The position numbers were made by a program, and so were the translations under genes. From NCBI GenBank assembly GCA_950106755.1, contig OX467083.1, forward strand, positions 41,430,555-41,494,554: DNA of 64,000 bases. The letters run 5' to 3'. The notes beneath the pieces were generated by a model. It was not told the origin of the DNA, did no database searches, and was given only the letters and a program-made list of their open reading frames with translations. Shown here in pieces: positions 24,975 to 36,352 of this stretch (positions within the stretch are counted from its first letter, which is position 1; each line of letters opens with the position of its first letter). The stretch is from Climacium dendroides (Eukaryota > Streptophyta > Bryopsida > Hypnales > Climaciaceae).

Positions 24975-25841
24975 TGGAATTGTGAAACATGTAGATGACC
25001 CGATGTTCCGCCTGCTTACGTCCCAGTTCCTTCAGCAAAACCAGTCCAGAAAACGAGAAGAGAAAGGAAAAACAGCTCCATCTGGTGTGTACTCCATCGT
25101 TGTTTCCTTTTTAATGCGTCGTTTTCTTTGATGCACAATTTTCTGGTGTCATAGTAGAAATAAGACTTTGCTTTTTGAGGTTTGCGATTGAAAGTTGGGT
25201 GTTCTCGTTGATGAACAGTAGTAACAGATGGTTCGGGTTGCGGTATGAGACGAGGTACTTCTGCTAATTCCTTTTCCCCAAATATGGTGGTCCGACAACT
25301 GTGGAATTTGAGAAGCAAATTCGAGCTCTAAAAAAGAAGGTGAATTTTTTTACAGAATATCAGTCGAATTGGTTGTTTTATGAGACTTTACTCTGTTTTG
25401 GTGTATGGCGTCCATTCTTATAATGAGGCTCGTCTTTCAGGGGAGAATTCGTTTTTTATTCTTTTGGAATTACCCTACAGGGCAATCCGGCGATAACTAT
25501 ATGTCTTTAAATTTCTCTTATTGTAGTACGGAGTACTTAATAGGTTGACTCCGTAGCACTCATATTTCAGGTTTGTATGACGAAGTGAGCGTAAATGAAT
25601 TGTTTCCTTCAAATCGAATCCCTAAACCCTAAACCCTAGAGCAATGGTGAAGTGTTTCATATTTCGCAGAAAATAGCTGCTAATTGTGTTTTGTGTTGGA
25701 GAGCAGATACGATTGATGGAGTCCAAACAAAGTTGTGCATCAGGTACACCAGTACCTTCTAAGCAGCCCAAGAAGATTGTGAAGTTGGAAGGTTGGAGGC
25801 AGGAGTTGCAAGATCTCGAAGCTTCACTGACTTCCGTTTAG
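24975..25841 (+). pseudogene. Decayed intron-containing copy of PYM
   Basis: Three blocks match the intact PYM gene at the right edge. Block 1 (about 24975-25085) includes the intron end aattgtgaaa and reads PDVPPAYVPVPSAKP before losing frame; the intact gene reads PDVPPGYDP. Block 2 (about 25285-25339) reads GPTTVEFEKQIRALKKK against GPSTVELEKRIRALKKK. Block 3 (25707-25841) reads IRLMESKQ then KKIVKLEGWRQELQDLEASL and a stop, matching the usual PYM C-terminus. Intron sequence is also shared (gatgcacaattttctggt), so this is a DNA duplication, not a retrocopy. The start exon is not found, the serine-rich middle is missing, the acceptor cag before block 1 reads cat, and the frame is broken. 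A telomere-like ccctaaaccctaaaccc lies in the second intron near 25620. Confidence 0.75.
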
Positions 25842-26227
25842 AGCATTCAGCTTGTCAGTGGGAGCACTAGAGTAGCAATTGTAGCGTAACTCGAGGTCTG
25901 ACTGGTAATGTCATGTCGCAATTCCTGTAGGCCCACTAGATGGTCTGTACTGTGGTATGTATTGGTAGCGGAGGGAGGCTTATTACGCCTCGTCAAGGAT
26001 AGCTGTTTCTAGCAGAGTATCCTTGGTGTATCCACGTTTGCTACTGAAGTCTATGTTCAACGATTTTGTCCTGATTTTATGTCTCGTCAGCAGGTTGTTG
26101 CACTGATTATTTTCAATCTGCTGGAGTTAACCGACTATGGACAAGTAGTACTGTGGATAGCCATCTTTTGCCAACCGAATGGCATGTTACCGGCACTTCA
26201 GTGTATTGGATTAAGGAGATCGAGTAA

Positions 26228-29200
26228 ATGGAGGGTGGAGAGGAAGAAACTCCAGTAGGTCACCGCTGGACTCGAAAGGAGACAGTGGTTCTGGCAAATG
26301 CATTGAAGACCAGGGAAGAAGAGGCTCATGATGTAACTGCCAAGAGTGCAGTGGGCACTGCCAGTGATAAGTGGGAGAGCGTGTCTAAGTTCTGTCGTAG
26401 CCGTGGTGTAACCCGCTCAAGTGCGCAGTGCAATAGCAGATGGAGCAAAGGGCTCTACCTTGATTATCGGAAAGTTCGAGACTGGCAGAAAAATGGAGGT
26501 ACAGAGTCATATTGGAAGATGAAAGAGAAAAAAAGGAGGGAGCACAAGCTACCTGGAGCTTTGGATGAGGAAGTCTTTAACGTCTTAGTTTCTTTTTTAG
26601 ACCCCGACCTTAAGCAAACAGGAACTCCGGAGTCTGAGGTGGACAGTGACAGACCTTCGCTTGTTGTATCCCCCGTCCCAGGGGCTGACAAAAATGCTAC
26701 TGAAACTCATCAAGCAGTTCCTCCTACACCTGCTTCGGGTTCTACTCCTTCTCATCACTCTGGTATGCTCATTTCGTCCCTCTCCGACTGCATTAGCTGG
26801 GATTGAAGATCATCTTGAATGCGAGGGCTGAATTGTCCCAATCACTCTAAAAGTCGGAAGAGATTTGTGTTTAGGGCGTGAACTTGACTTATTAGTCCAT
26901 GATCCAGATGTCCTGATTCTCTTAGTTTGAAAATCTGGTAACCTGAAGAGATTCGTAACTAAAACTTTTGTAGGATCTTCAGATGGAGCCGTTGGGTCCA
27001 TGTCAGACTTTGCGCGACTGCAGGCTAGAGCAACAAGTGGAGAGTCTTTGCAATCCCTCAAATCCCAGATCGGAGGTTAGTGTTACTCATTGTGCTACTC
27101 CTGCCATGATACCGGCACTCGGTTATAGAGATTGTATAGGAAGCAATGGCGAATCCTGACAATGCCCATATTGGTATTTCCGGACAAACATTTCAACTGA
27201 AGAATCCTCACCGCAATATGCTTAGTTCTTGTATTTTAGTCTCAGGGTCTTGGACATACAAAATATTATTTTTTATCGAGTCACATTTTAGACATTCGCG
27301 CACATTGCTAAAGTGCCCAGTCAGAACCCCCACTTGTCAATTGATACAGTTTTTTCTAACATATTACCATCGTAATCCTTGTCGGTTTCACTGTGTTCAC
27401 ATTATGTTTTGCCCAATGCTGACGTTGGCAACGCTTGTTTTCGTTTTATTCAGAACCTCCTGGAGAGGACAAGAAACCAGTCGTCTCTGGGCAGAAAAGG
27501 AAACGAGCTTCTTCGGCATCTGCAGCAGCCGTACCAGCAACAATATCATCAGACGGTAGAGCTGACAATGGTGATACCCCGAACATCAGGCCGATCCACT
27601 TTACTGTTCCGCCTTTCCTGGACATTCCCCGGTTTGGTGAACCAAATGTTGCCGAGCGGAGCAGCACACCGCACTGGGACGGGCAGCCCAATTTAGCTTC
27701 TTTAGAAGCGCGTCTCGTGGCTCAAAACGAGGCTATATGGAATCGGGTGCGAATGCTCAATGAACAGGTCTGTGTCGTGGCAAGCCTCGTTCTGGGAATC
27801 TGGTGTCCTTAGTGGACCTTTTACGCCTCACCTGTTGTATATTGAGCATGGAAAGATGGCAGTAAATCTTTGTTCAGATGTATTAGACTTTCTCATTTGT
27901 TTTGCTCTTCTGCTCACATATTTATTTTTCTGTTCTAACAGGTAGTGCAAGTGGTGGACGTGAGCAATCAACGCTTGCTAGGTCAAATGCAATCTTTATT
28001 TACTCAAATTCGACTACAGCTACAGGTCTGTAGCTAAATCTAACAATCTGACTTCTTTATGTTGCAATGCTCGGTTTTGTCGTGAAATTGGATCTAGTCT
28101 GATTTTGAACAATATGTAAAAAATAACCTAGGTGTGATCTTCTGGAATTTAAGTGTTGTTGTACGTGTGATCTTTTGGAATCCTAGGTTATTAGCGCTCA
28201 AATGCAAGCACAAGTGCATGAAGCGACTCGATCCGTTCAAGCAGAGCTTCAGACCGCCCTTAAGACTCACACTGAGCAGATCTTCAGCCAACTGCAATCA
28301 CAACATTCTCCAGGAGGTCAAGCTCTTCCAAAAGAGAGGCCCGTACAGGACGTGAACTGGGCTGGTGACAGGACGCCTAGACCATCACCACCTGATATTC
28401 AAGTCGACTTTTCCCAACTTCCAGTTCCTCCTCTCCAGCCTGTTCAACTTCCTCGTGACAAGGAAAGGGTTATCCGACAAAGAACCGGAGAGCACGCCCC
28501 TGACGGGCTGCCAGCTCCTCGAAACAGTTCGCGAATTCAACTTCTTCCACATATTTCTGATGTACAGAAAGCTGAAACTTTGGCAGCCAGCAAGTCACGG
28601 CTCCCTCCACATATAAGTGATGTAGATAGAATACTAAGGCAACAGCAGGGAATGCCCACACCTTTGCCAAACTGGAATCAAGCCTCGTTTGTGATAAGTG
28701 AGCTTGATAGGGTGTTGGGACACAAACCTTTGGACATTCATATGATCCCTCCAGCCCCTGGTCCCTCGAAATCCACATATGTGGCGAATGAACATGACAG
28801 GTCTTTAATACAGCCAGAGGCCCATATACTTGACTCCGCGTCGCTACGACCTCTCCGATTTGATAGACAGGTATGAAACCCACACCAATTACTTGCACAT
28901 TTGTCATTTTAATATTTCTCGACCAAGTTTGATTGGTTTACTGATTTCTTGTGGTTAAAATGTTCAATTCAGGTGCAAGTAGAGGTTCCCGACGTAAAGG
29001 GAAGGACCGACATCCTCAAGGTGCATGGCAGCAACAAGAAATTCGCTGAAGATGTGTCTTTGGAGATTATTGCCATGAGGACCCCTGGCTTCAGTGGAGC
29101 TGACTTGGCCAACTTGCTGAACGAGGCCGCTATTTTGACCGGCAGGAGGGGGAAGTCCGCCATCAGTGCCAAGGAGATCGACGATTCGATTGACAGGATT

Positions 29201-30131
29201 GTTGCGGGTATGGAGGGTACGGTAATGACTGACGGCAAGAGCAAGAGCCTTGTGGCATACCACGAAGTCGGCCACGCCATCTGCGGGTAGGAAGAAGCTT
29301 GCAAATCGTCCAGGGTGTTTTGCTAATGCCAAAGGTTTTTGCTTGCATTTATCGCTGTTGAATTCGTAAGGGAGATGACGTGGTTGTTACAGGCCACTGA
29401 TTAGACTTGTTTTTTCAGTACGTTGACTCCAGGTCACGACGCCGTGCAAAAGGTCACTTTGGTTTCCAGATGTCAAGCTCGTGGTCTCGCATGGTTTATT
29501 CCCAGTGATGACCCAGCTGGGACTTCGAAGCAGCAAATCTTTGCCCGTATTGTTGGTGCTTTGGGTGGCAGAGCGACGGAGGAGGTTGTGTTCGGTGATG
29601 CCGAGGTCACCACTGGAACTTCCAACGACCTTCAACAGGTTATGTCAATGGCCAAACAGGTATAAAACCTAGTGTCCTCAACCTTGGCTGTTATAAGTCA
29701 ATGCCGAATGGGTACTTGTTTGTATGAACTTGAATGAGTGCACTTCTTCACGCCATGATCGAACGAGCTTATTATTTCTATTTGTGCAGATGGTGGCGGT
29801 GTTCGGTATGTCGGACGTCGGGCCATGGGCGTCGATGGACCCGTCATCCCAGGGAGGAGACATGATCATGCGCATGATGGGACGGAACTCCATGTCCGAG
29901 AAGTTGGCTGACAATGTGGACCAGGCGGCGAAGGCCATCTCGGACAAGGCATACGAGGTGGCGTTGGAACACATCAGGAACAATCGTGCTGCCATGGACA
30001 AGATTGTGGAGGTTCTTTTGGAGAAGGAAACTTTGACTGGCGCTGAGTTTAGGGCTATTCTTTCGGAGTACACAGAGTTTCCTGCCGAAAACCGTCAATC
30101 TAACAAACAGGCGGCATCTGTAGCTCTTTAA
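26228..30131 (+). CDS. Chimeric gene: trihelix-like DNA-binding protein joined in frame to the FtsH peptidase part
   Basis: Eight exons keep one frame (2616 nt, 871 aa): 26228-26762, 26974-27075, 27454-27767, 27942-28025, 28187-28870, 28973-29286, 29419-29659, 29790-30131. Residues 12-108 form a trihelix/Myb-SANT-like domain ([31 protein letters not shown]). Then follow acidic and proline-rich parts, a KRKR basic patch, and a glutamine-rich, probably coiled-coil stretch in exons 4-5. Exon 5 ends with a remnant of FtsH exon 1 ([14 protein letters not shown]); exons 6-8 match exons 2-4 of the intact FtsH near 38 kb, with HEVGH at about 670-674. Walker A and B and the thylakoid signals are absent. 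Retaining the intron after exon 5 gives an immediate stop and a protein of about 574 aa. The alternative is a trihelix gene abutting a dead FtsH fragment; only transcript data can decide. Confidence 0.6.
28829..30131 (+). pseudogene. 5'-truncated FtsH copy forming the 3' half of the chimera
   Basis: This is the duplicated part of the FtsH gene: the last 42 nt of exon 1 plus exons 2-4, with intron positions, phases and exon lengths (314, 241, 342 nt) identical to the intact gene. It has no start codon, transit peptide, membrane segment or ATPase core of its own. It is open to the same stop position, but bears changes at conserved sites: LRPLRFDR for LRPGRFDR and LVSRCQARG for LVPRGQARG. The zinc motif HEVGH is kept. 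Introns have diverged apart from about 30 bp before exon 6. Confidence 0.8.
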
Positions 30132-30327
30132 AGCGATTACAGTTGACGCTGTCGAAGACATTCAAGATGGTGTGGGATTTGGAGCTTCGATGACCTTGTA
30201 TCAGTATTTTGTTACATATGCGAGTACCTTCGTGGCTGTTCTATGTTACGAGTGCTTGAATCGTATTCAATCAGTTACTGTGTGAAGTGGTCAAGACGCG
30301 AAGGTCAACTGCAGGTGTCCTGCTAGC

Positions 30328-30489
30328 AGTGACATCGTCGATGGGGATGAAACGCAAAAGTCTGGCCTGATATGGGTGCCTCATCTGAGAGATTGGCTAG
30401 CAGCCGCTGAGAAGGAGGTGTTCGAGCAAGAGCGCACTACGGCGGACCTCAACTCTAAAGTCAGCGATCGTCTGGGATTTGATCTAGAT
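30328..30489 (+). pseudogene. Coding-like remnant downstream of the FtsH copy
   Basis: A frame open from about 30301 reads SSDIVDGDETQKSGLIW, then VPHLRDWLAAAEKEVFEQER and TTADLNSKVSDRLGFDL. The composition is strongly protein-like and charged, with balanced codon use unlike the AT-rich DNA just beyond. There is no start codon, and a tgctagcag acceptor-like site precedes it. The family is not recognised. It may be the displaced 3' exon of the original trihelix gene or a fragment of another gene. Confidence 0.35.
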
Positions 30490-31789
30490 TTGTGGAATTT
30501 GTCAGCTTGTTCCTGCTTACACCCCTTGGTTTTCGTTGCCAAACTGACAGTTTTGTTCTCAACTTTCGGAAACTTTTGTAACACCAGAACCTTGCTACTA
30601 TACTCCTTATTATGCTAGAACATGACGGATTATCACGACTTGAGGTGATACTTCCTGTCTCTAGAAGTTTTGACTCTACGCAACTGTAAAGTTGACACTC
30701 ATGACCATAGGTGCACTTGTCACACAACTACAGTTTTTAAAGGCAGTCAGGTTTCAATTTCCCCACAACTACGTCACACTCGTTTATGGTTTTAATCCCC
30801 CCAAAATTCTTTGGCTGTGTTCAAGTGAAAAGTGTCTAAAAACACCCTCTCAAAACCCTAAATCCTACTTAATAGTAAAATCTGACTTCTTAAAGTAAAA
30901 CCCCAAAGTTCTTGTAGTTCAGTACCTAACCAATTTCAAATCATGATGCTTGAAATTTTGAAAGAGAAATTCTTTTTAGAAGGTGGTTCAGATCAACAAG
31001 AAACATTAAATTTCTGATGGTGTCAATATCAAAACCCAAAATGAAGGTTGTACTGTGCACCTTATGTTATGTTTTGTTTTTTAAAAAGATGTTAAATTGT
31101 GAATTTGAACAAGAACTTCAATTATTTTTCTCGTGAAAAAATGCTGTTACTTTTTTTTTCCAAAAAAAGCATGATTCAAAGCTTGCCTTATAAGAAATCA
31201 AATCTATCTTTTGATTTTTTTCATCTATTAAAAAATAAATTTTTTGATGCTATTTTGATTGCTTGAGTTGAACTTAAAATGAAACAACCTTGTAAATTGC
31301 AATATGGAAAAAAATGAAATTACACATCGTTGTTTCCATATGGCCTTCCATCAAGTTGGTTGGATAACTTCTCTTATTTGAATTTGTCTCTTACCTCTAT
31401 TCGAATTTGAATTTGTAGAAGTCAAATCTTCTTTCAATATTAGGAATACTTGTCTAGTATTAGAGGACTCCTATTATAATTTATATGGCTATTAAAAACC
31501 TTTAAGTGACACTTAATAATTCATTGGAATATACATGAGTTGAAAAACTTTCAAATTCTTGTTCAAATTAATTTGTGAGATTGTTGATTTAAAATAATCT
31601 TACAAGTGAAATTCACACAATTATTTTACTTTAAATTTGATTTATTATTTTAAACTAAATTCACATAGTGACATTAACAAGAATCTAATTATTTCAAAGT
31701 TACACTTATGAGATTATTTTTAATTTGATATGAATTTTTTTTTAATTTCTTAAAATTCATAGATTTTTTATAATTTTCACAATTTTTTT
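30490..31789. other. Transition from gene island to AT-rich desert
   Basis: No gene is seen. Base composition falls steeply after about 30700. Confidence 0.5.
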
Positions 31790-32480
31790 GAACAATATAT
31801 GGCTTAATGAAGACTAATTTTTTCATCACTAAAAACTTGAAAAAAATATTCTCTTTACTACTCTCCAATAGTGAAAAACTAAAGTATATAAAAAGACAAA
31901 CAATGATTTCACTAAACAAATGAATCCTATAATTTGTCCTTTTACAGAGTATCATCAATACAAATTGATAACTAAATTAGGTGGCATAAAATTGAAGTTT
32001 CAATGATATCAATTAGTAGCTTTGTGCCAATTCCAAATATCATTGATAACAATGTTGTAGTTATCAACATTCTATTTTAGTATGTATATATTGGTGCATG
32101 AAAATGGTATACAATTGTAATGTTGATTACAGAAATAATTGACCTTTAATAAGGCCATTTTGGGTATTGAGAGACTATTGAGAAGCAACTTTAGAGAGAC
32201 TCATGATTGAAATATAACCATGCAATGTGTACCTTTTCCAATGCAAGTATTTCACTATCCAATGAAATGCTTGCAAATCATTTGGTGGAGAATGAACAAG
32301 ACATTCCGTATGCTGAATTCAACTATTTACTTGTAAGGAGACATAAACCCATATGGTTTGGTGAACTTTCCTTTCCTTAGTTTATAAGTTGGTTGGAATG
32401 TCATTTTGATAGGTCAGTTGGTTTCTGAAAGTAGAGATTAGGAGTTCAATTTTGACCTACTCTTGCAGGAATCGATCGAC
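31790..32480 (+). repeat. Repeat family R1, copy a
   Basis: This stretch is colinear with 41100-41650 and in part with 47310-47540. Shared blocks include aatgatttcactaaaca, tttcaatgatatcaatt, gaaaatggtatacaattg, actttagagagactc, accatgcaatgtgtacc and aaacccatatggtttgg. No coding capacity is visible. Confidence 0.75.
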
Positions 32481-33774
32481 ATTTTTTAATCTAATTTTTG
32501 AAATACCAAGTATATTTTTTGTTTATCATTTACAATATCACAAACTAGCACAAATTCAGTCTAGTTCAATACCTTGTGGTGTACACTATTCTAATATAAA
32601 TTATATTAATTTAAGAATGGAAACACATTATTTAGAACAAATAAAATATTAGATTGTTGGCTAGAAATGTACAAGTGTGAAACAAAATCAAATGCAAGGT
32701 ATTGAATGCTGAATTATTTTACTATAGCTCTTGTACTTCTAGTAGCATACTATTGCATTAAATTTGGAAGGATATTTCTGTTTGTTTCAGAATTACTAGT
32801 ACTACCAGAGCATGGTCACATAATGTGCCTTGCTTTTTTCAAACATATGGAAGTATGCTCAAGAATTACACTTGCACTTGTCAAAATCTATTTGATTGAA
32901 ATTGCTCATATATAAGATAAGGCTCCCATTTGACAGGTCTTTTGAAAATAAAGTGCACCGAGTATGAGGGTGGAACTTGAAGATTGAAAGGACCTTATTT
33001 TCAAAAATGCCTATGATCAATTTGTATATGTCGAAGGCAAGATGGGGGGAACCTCTATCTTATCAACACAAAGTTTTTTTCTTGTACTTTAGTACTTCTA
33101 TGCTTAAGAGGTAATACAATATCTTAAGCAGCTCTTCCATCTATTTTGCAATCTCTTTGTATCATGACTTTTTGTATACCACTCATAATGTGCTTGAGTA
33201 TACTCTTGCAACCTTTTGCAATCTCTTTTGACAACCTTCTGCAACTCTTGTTAGTAAATATATGACTTTTAATCTCTTTTGGTTTAAACATCAATTCTTT
33301 GTCCTTGACACTACTATTCTCTTTGCACTTCCTATCAATACTCTATCTTGGCAACTTCTTTACATTGACTTTTGTTTCTTTGTCTACCATTTTCTTTTTG
33401 TTTCCTATCAATATCCTATTTTAGCTACTTTTCTAAGTCTCTCTAGGATTTCTTATCTTTGACACAATAAAGTGGTCAACAAGTGAATTGTAAAAATTGT
33501 TGTCAATACTTGCAATTAAAGTTGTGGACCAAAAAAATCATTCCTCACTTGAACCTTTTTTATAAATTCAATTCTCCACTAAGTTTAAAACTAACTACAT
33601 ATTCTAAAAGCTAAGGAATAGGGAAAAATGTATTAAATTTTGAAGTGTAAGAAATTGTCCTAGTACCATCCAATTCACCTTACCAAGCTCAATTTTGCAC
33701 TTACAATTCCTGTGGAATATACAATGTTCATCAACATTCAACAAAATTGACTCTAGACTTTTCTTTAGAACTTG
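32481..33774. other. AT-rich stretch without a gene
   Basis: Only short open frames without domains occur. A polymer of ctttt/caatctctt-type low-complexity sequence lies at about 33120-33460. Confidence 0.45.
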
Positions 33775-34716
33775 AAAGTTTTTTAACCCCTAAAGTTCCT
33801 TAACTATGTTTTCACCAAAAAAACTCCAAAACTACCATTTCTAGTACAAGTACCAAATTTTTGGAAAAATAAAAATAAAAATTGACCCATGTAACCCTTG
33901 GATCTTGTAGTATGCTGACTTGAGAACATGTAATAAAAATTTCAAAAAATTTCACTACGTGGATTGCAAGATATAAGCATTTAAATTCATTGAAATCATT
34001 TTTCTAGCCTTGCAAAAACAGGGCAGCTGTACTTCACAAGCTCACTTTCCTATGAAAAAATGTCCAAAATGGTGGTTACTCTTTGGATTCTTTTTCCTAA
34101 ACAAGTTGGTCACATGCTTAAAAAAGTTTAGATCATTTGGAATTGTACAACATATAGGACAAAAATAGTAAGTAGATAGTAGTAGAGAATGATTCAAAAT
34201 ATTAAATTGTTAAGGATTTAATTATGGAATTGGAAAATGTCAATTCCAATGGTTGAAATGTTTTTATAAACAATCTACATCCTATGATTTAATTATTTTC
34301 AAAAAAGTTTGAAAACTGTGTAAGATAAAGGGCTTCAAAGTTTATTTTAGAGTAGAGAATCCATAATTGCCTGTAAACAAAAATTGCTCATAACTTTCAT
34401 CACATTGATCAAAATGGAATGATTCAGAGTTTTCCACATATATATAGCTCTAAAAAACCAATTTCAATTTTTTGTTTTCCACAAAAGTGATTTTTAAAAT
34501 TTTCCCGTACTGCCTTGTTAGTGAAAAAAATAACATATTTGGCCATAACTTTTGACTTGTATTTCCAAATGTCATGAAATTTGATGCATATGAAAGATAT
34601 TCCTTTCCCCAACCTTCTATTAAAATTTCAGGCTAAAATATGTAGATCTCTAGTCACATGTACCTGCCCAAAATTTCTATATACCCAAAAATCGCATGCC
34701 GGTCCTTAAGGGTTAA
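33775..34716 (-). mobile_element. Repeat family R2, copy a (reverse orientation)
   Basis: About 0.94 kb that is the reverse complement of 48820-49665, block by block: tttcctatgaaaaaatgtcc, acaagttggtcacatg, aatgattcaaaatattaaat, tttattttagagtagag, tgtatttccaaatgtcatg and gtcacatgtacctgcccaaa. Its ends read ttaacccctaaagt on the left and tccttaagggttaa on the right, i.e. imperfect terminal inverted repeats. There is no transposase, so it is probably a non-autonomous DNA transposon. Confidence 0.75.
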
Positions 34717-36350
34717 ATCAAGTATCTTGGTATATTCACTAAAGAAGTGGGACATTTTTACATATCTTTTTCAAGTCTACATGTGAAGAGGCTAATTATT
34801 AGGAGTAAACATAATAGTTTTGGCTCTAAAACTATTGTGAGTAAGAAAATCTTGTACATAATTTTACATACTAAACTATGTGAATTTTGATAGTAAGTTC
34901 TATCATTGATGCCTCTACTCAAAAATAGAATAGATTCAAAGATCTCAAGACTAGAAGAAATGTAGTTTTGATTCTTAATTATTACTTGTCATTTGTCATT
35001 GTTGAATAAATTATAATGAATTGAGTAAGTGGGATAATTAGATATAAATTACTATTTAGACAATGTGCATTTGCTCAAGTGTTCATCACCATACAATGCC
35101 ATCATTAAATAGAGTAGATTAAAATGAAATTTAACTTAGTATCAATGCTTGCATCTCAATACATTTCCTTGATATATTAATTCACTATTGGAATAACATT
35201 CTTCATATTACTTTTTTCAAAGTTTTAAATATAATAATGAATACCAATTGGAACCTTGCTATAAGATCAAGTAAATTACATTCAATTTATTCTTATATAT
35301 GATGGAATTTGAGTTATTTTTCTTAACAATTGAATTTTCCCTTAGAAGTTTAAAATATAGATGATTTCACAATATCAATAGGAGGCACCTCTATGTAAAC
35401 TACTTGCATTTGAGGTTAGTTTCACTTGCATAGGATGTCTAGACTATTACATTTTTATAAAACATATTGTCTAAAAAAAATGCTTGCTTTTGCCTAAACA
35501 TTTTTCAATGTACAAAATCTGATGAAAATAATAAGAAAAATGAATCCACATACTTTCCACTCACTCTAAGGCCAAAAAACCCCACAAAACTAAAATGGCA
35601 TTTATAAGCAAATCACTCACAAAACTAAAATGGCATTTACAAACAAATCACTCACAAAACTAAAATGGCATTTACAAACAAATCACTCACAAAACTAAAA
35701 TGGCATTTACAAACAAATCACTCACAAAATTAAAATGGCACTAAAATAAATCTCTCAAACCTCACGCCCACAACTATCCATGTAAATCACCTTAAAATAG
35801 CTCCACCCAATTGTGATTCTTCTCCAAAATGGTCCTACATATTCTTGCCTAAAATGTGTTGCCTCTCTTCATGAGAGACTAAGGTCGCATTAAGGTACCC
35901 TCCATTTTTAGTACCTTGAAAATTTGTAGTTTACTTACACTGTACCTAAATTATATATAAAAAGAGAATCTAAAATTCTCTTTTTTTCTTTCAACTCGAT
36001 TCAACCAAAAAATTAAATACTTAAACAATAATAACATTATTCAATTACTTATTTAGAAGCCATTAGAAGTGCTAAGGATAGACTTCTATGCAAAGTCAAA
36101 ATCAAAAAATAATTTTCAAGTTTTCTAGAATTGGAATTGTTTTCACCTACTTCCATGATGTCTACACTTTTATAGGAGTCACGAGAAACAACATTAGGAG
36201 TATAGGTTTGTCTCGCTTTGTGAAACTAAAAGCAATCCCAAAAGTTCAGGACCAGTGTTCAAATTAGTTTTCTAGAGGTCACAAACTTTATTTTCCCATC
36301 ACATTTCATGGGACTCTACTTGTGAGTTTGTGGGCCAAATTTTTTAGCCA
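34717..36350. other. AT-rich stretch with a 35-bp tandem array
   Basis: No gene is seen. It contains the short array listed next and ends where the composition rises toward the FtsH gene. Confidence 0.45.
35583..35745. repeat. 35-bp tandem array, about 4.5 units
   Basis: The block taaaatggcatttacaaac recurs at 35591, 35626, 35661 and 35696 with a last partial at 35731, exactly 35 bp apart. Units are almost identical. With no spacers, this is a simple minisatellite and not a CRISPR. Confidence 0.95.
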
Positions 36351-36352
36351 TT

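Noticed and set aside
25619..25638. Telomere-like ccctaaa repeats as a chromosome end or fusion site
   Set aside because: Only about two and a half units; similar short telo-box runs occur near 63015 and in promoters, so they are ordinary plant elements.
35583..35745. Regular 35-bp repeats as a CRISPR array
   Set aside because: There are no unique spacers, the units abut directly, and the surrounding DNA is a plant-type desert.
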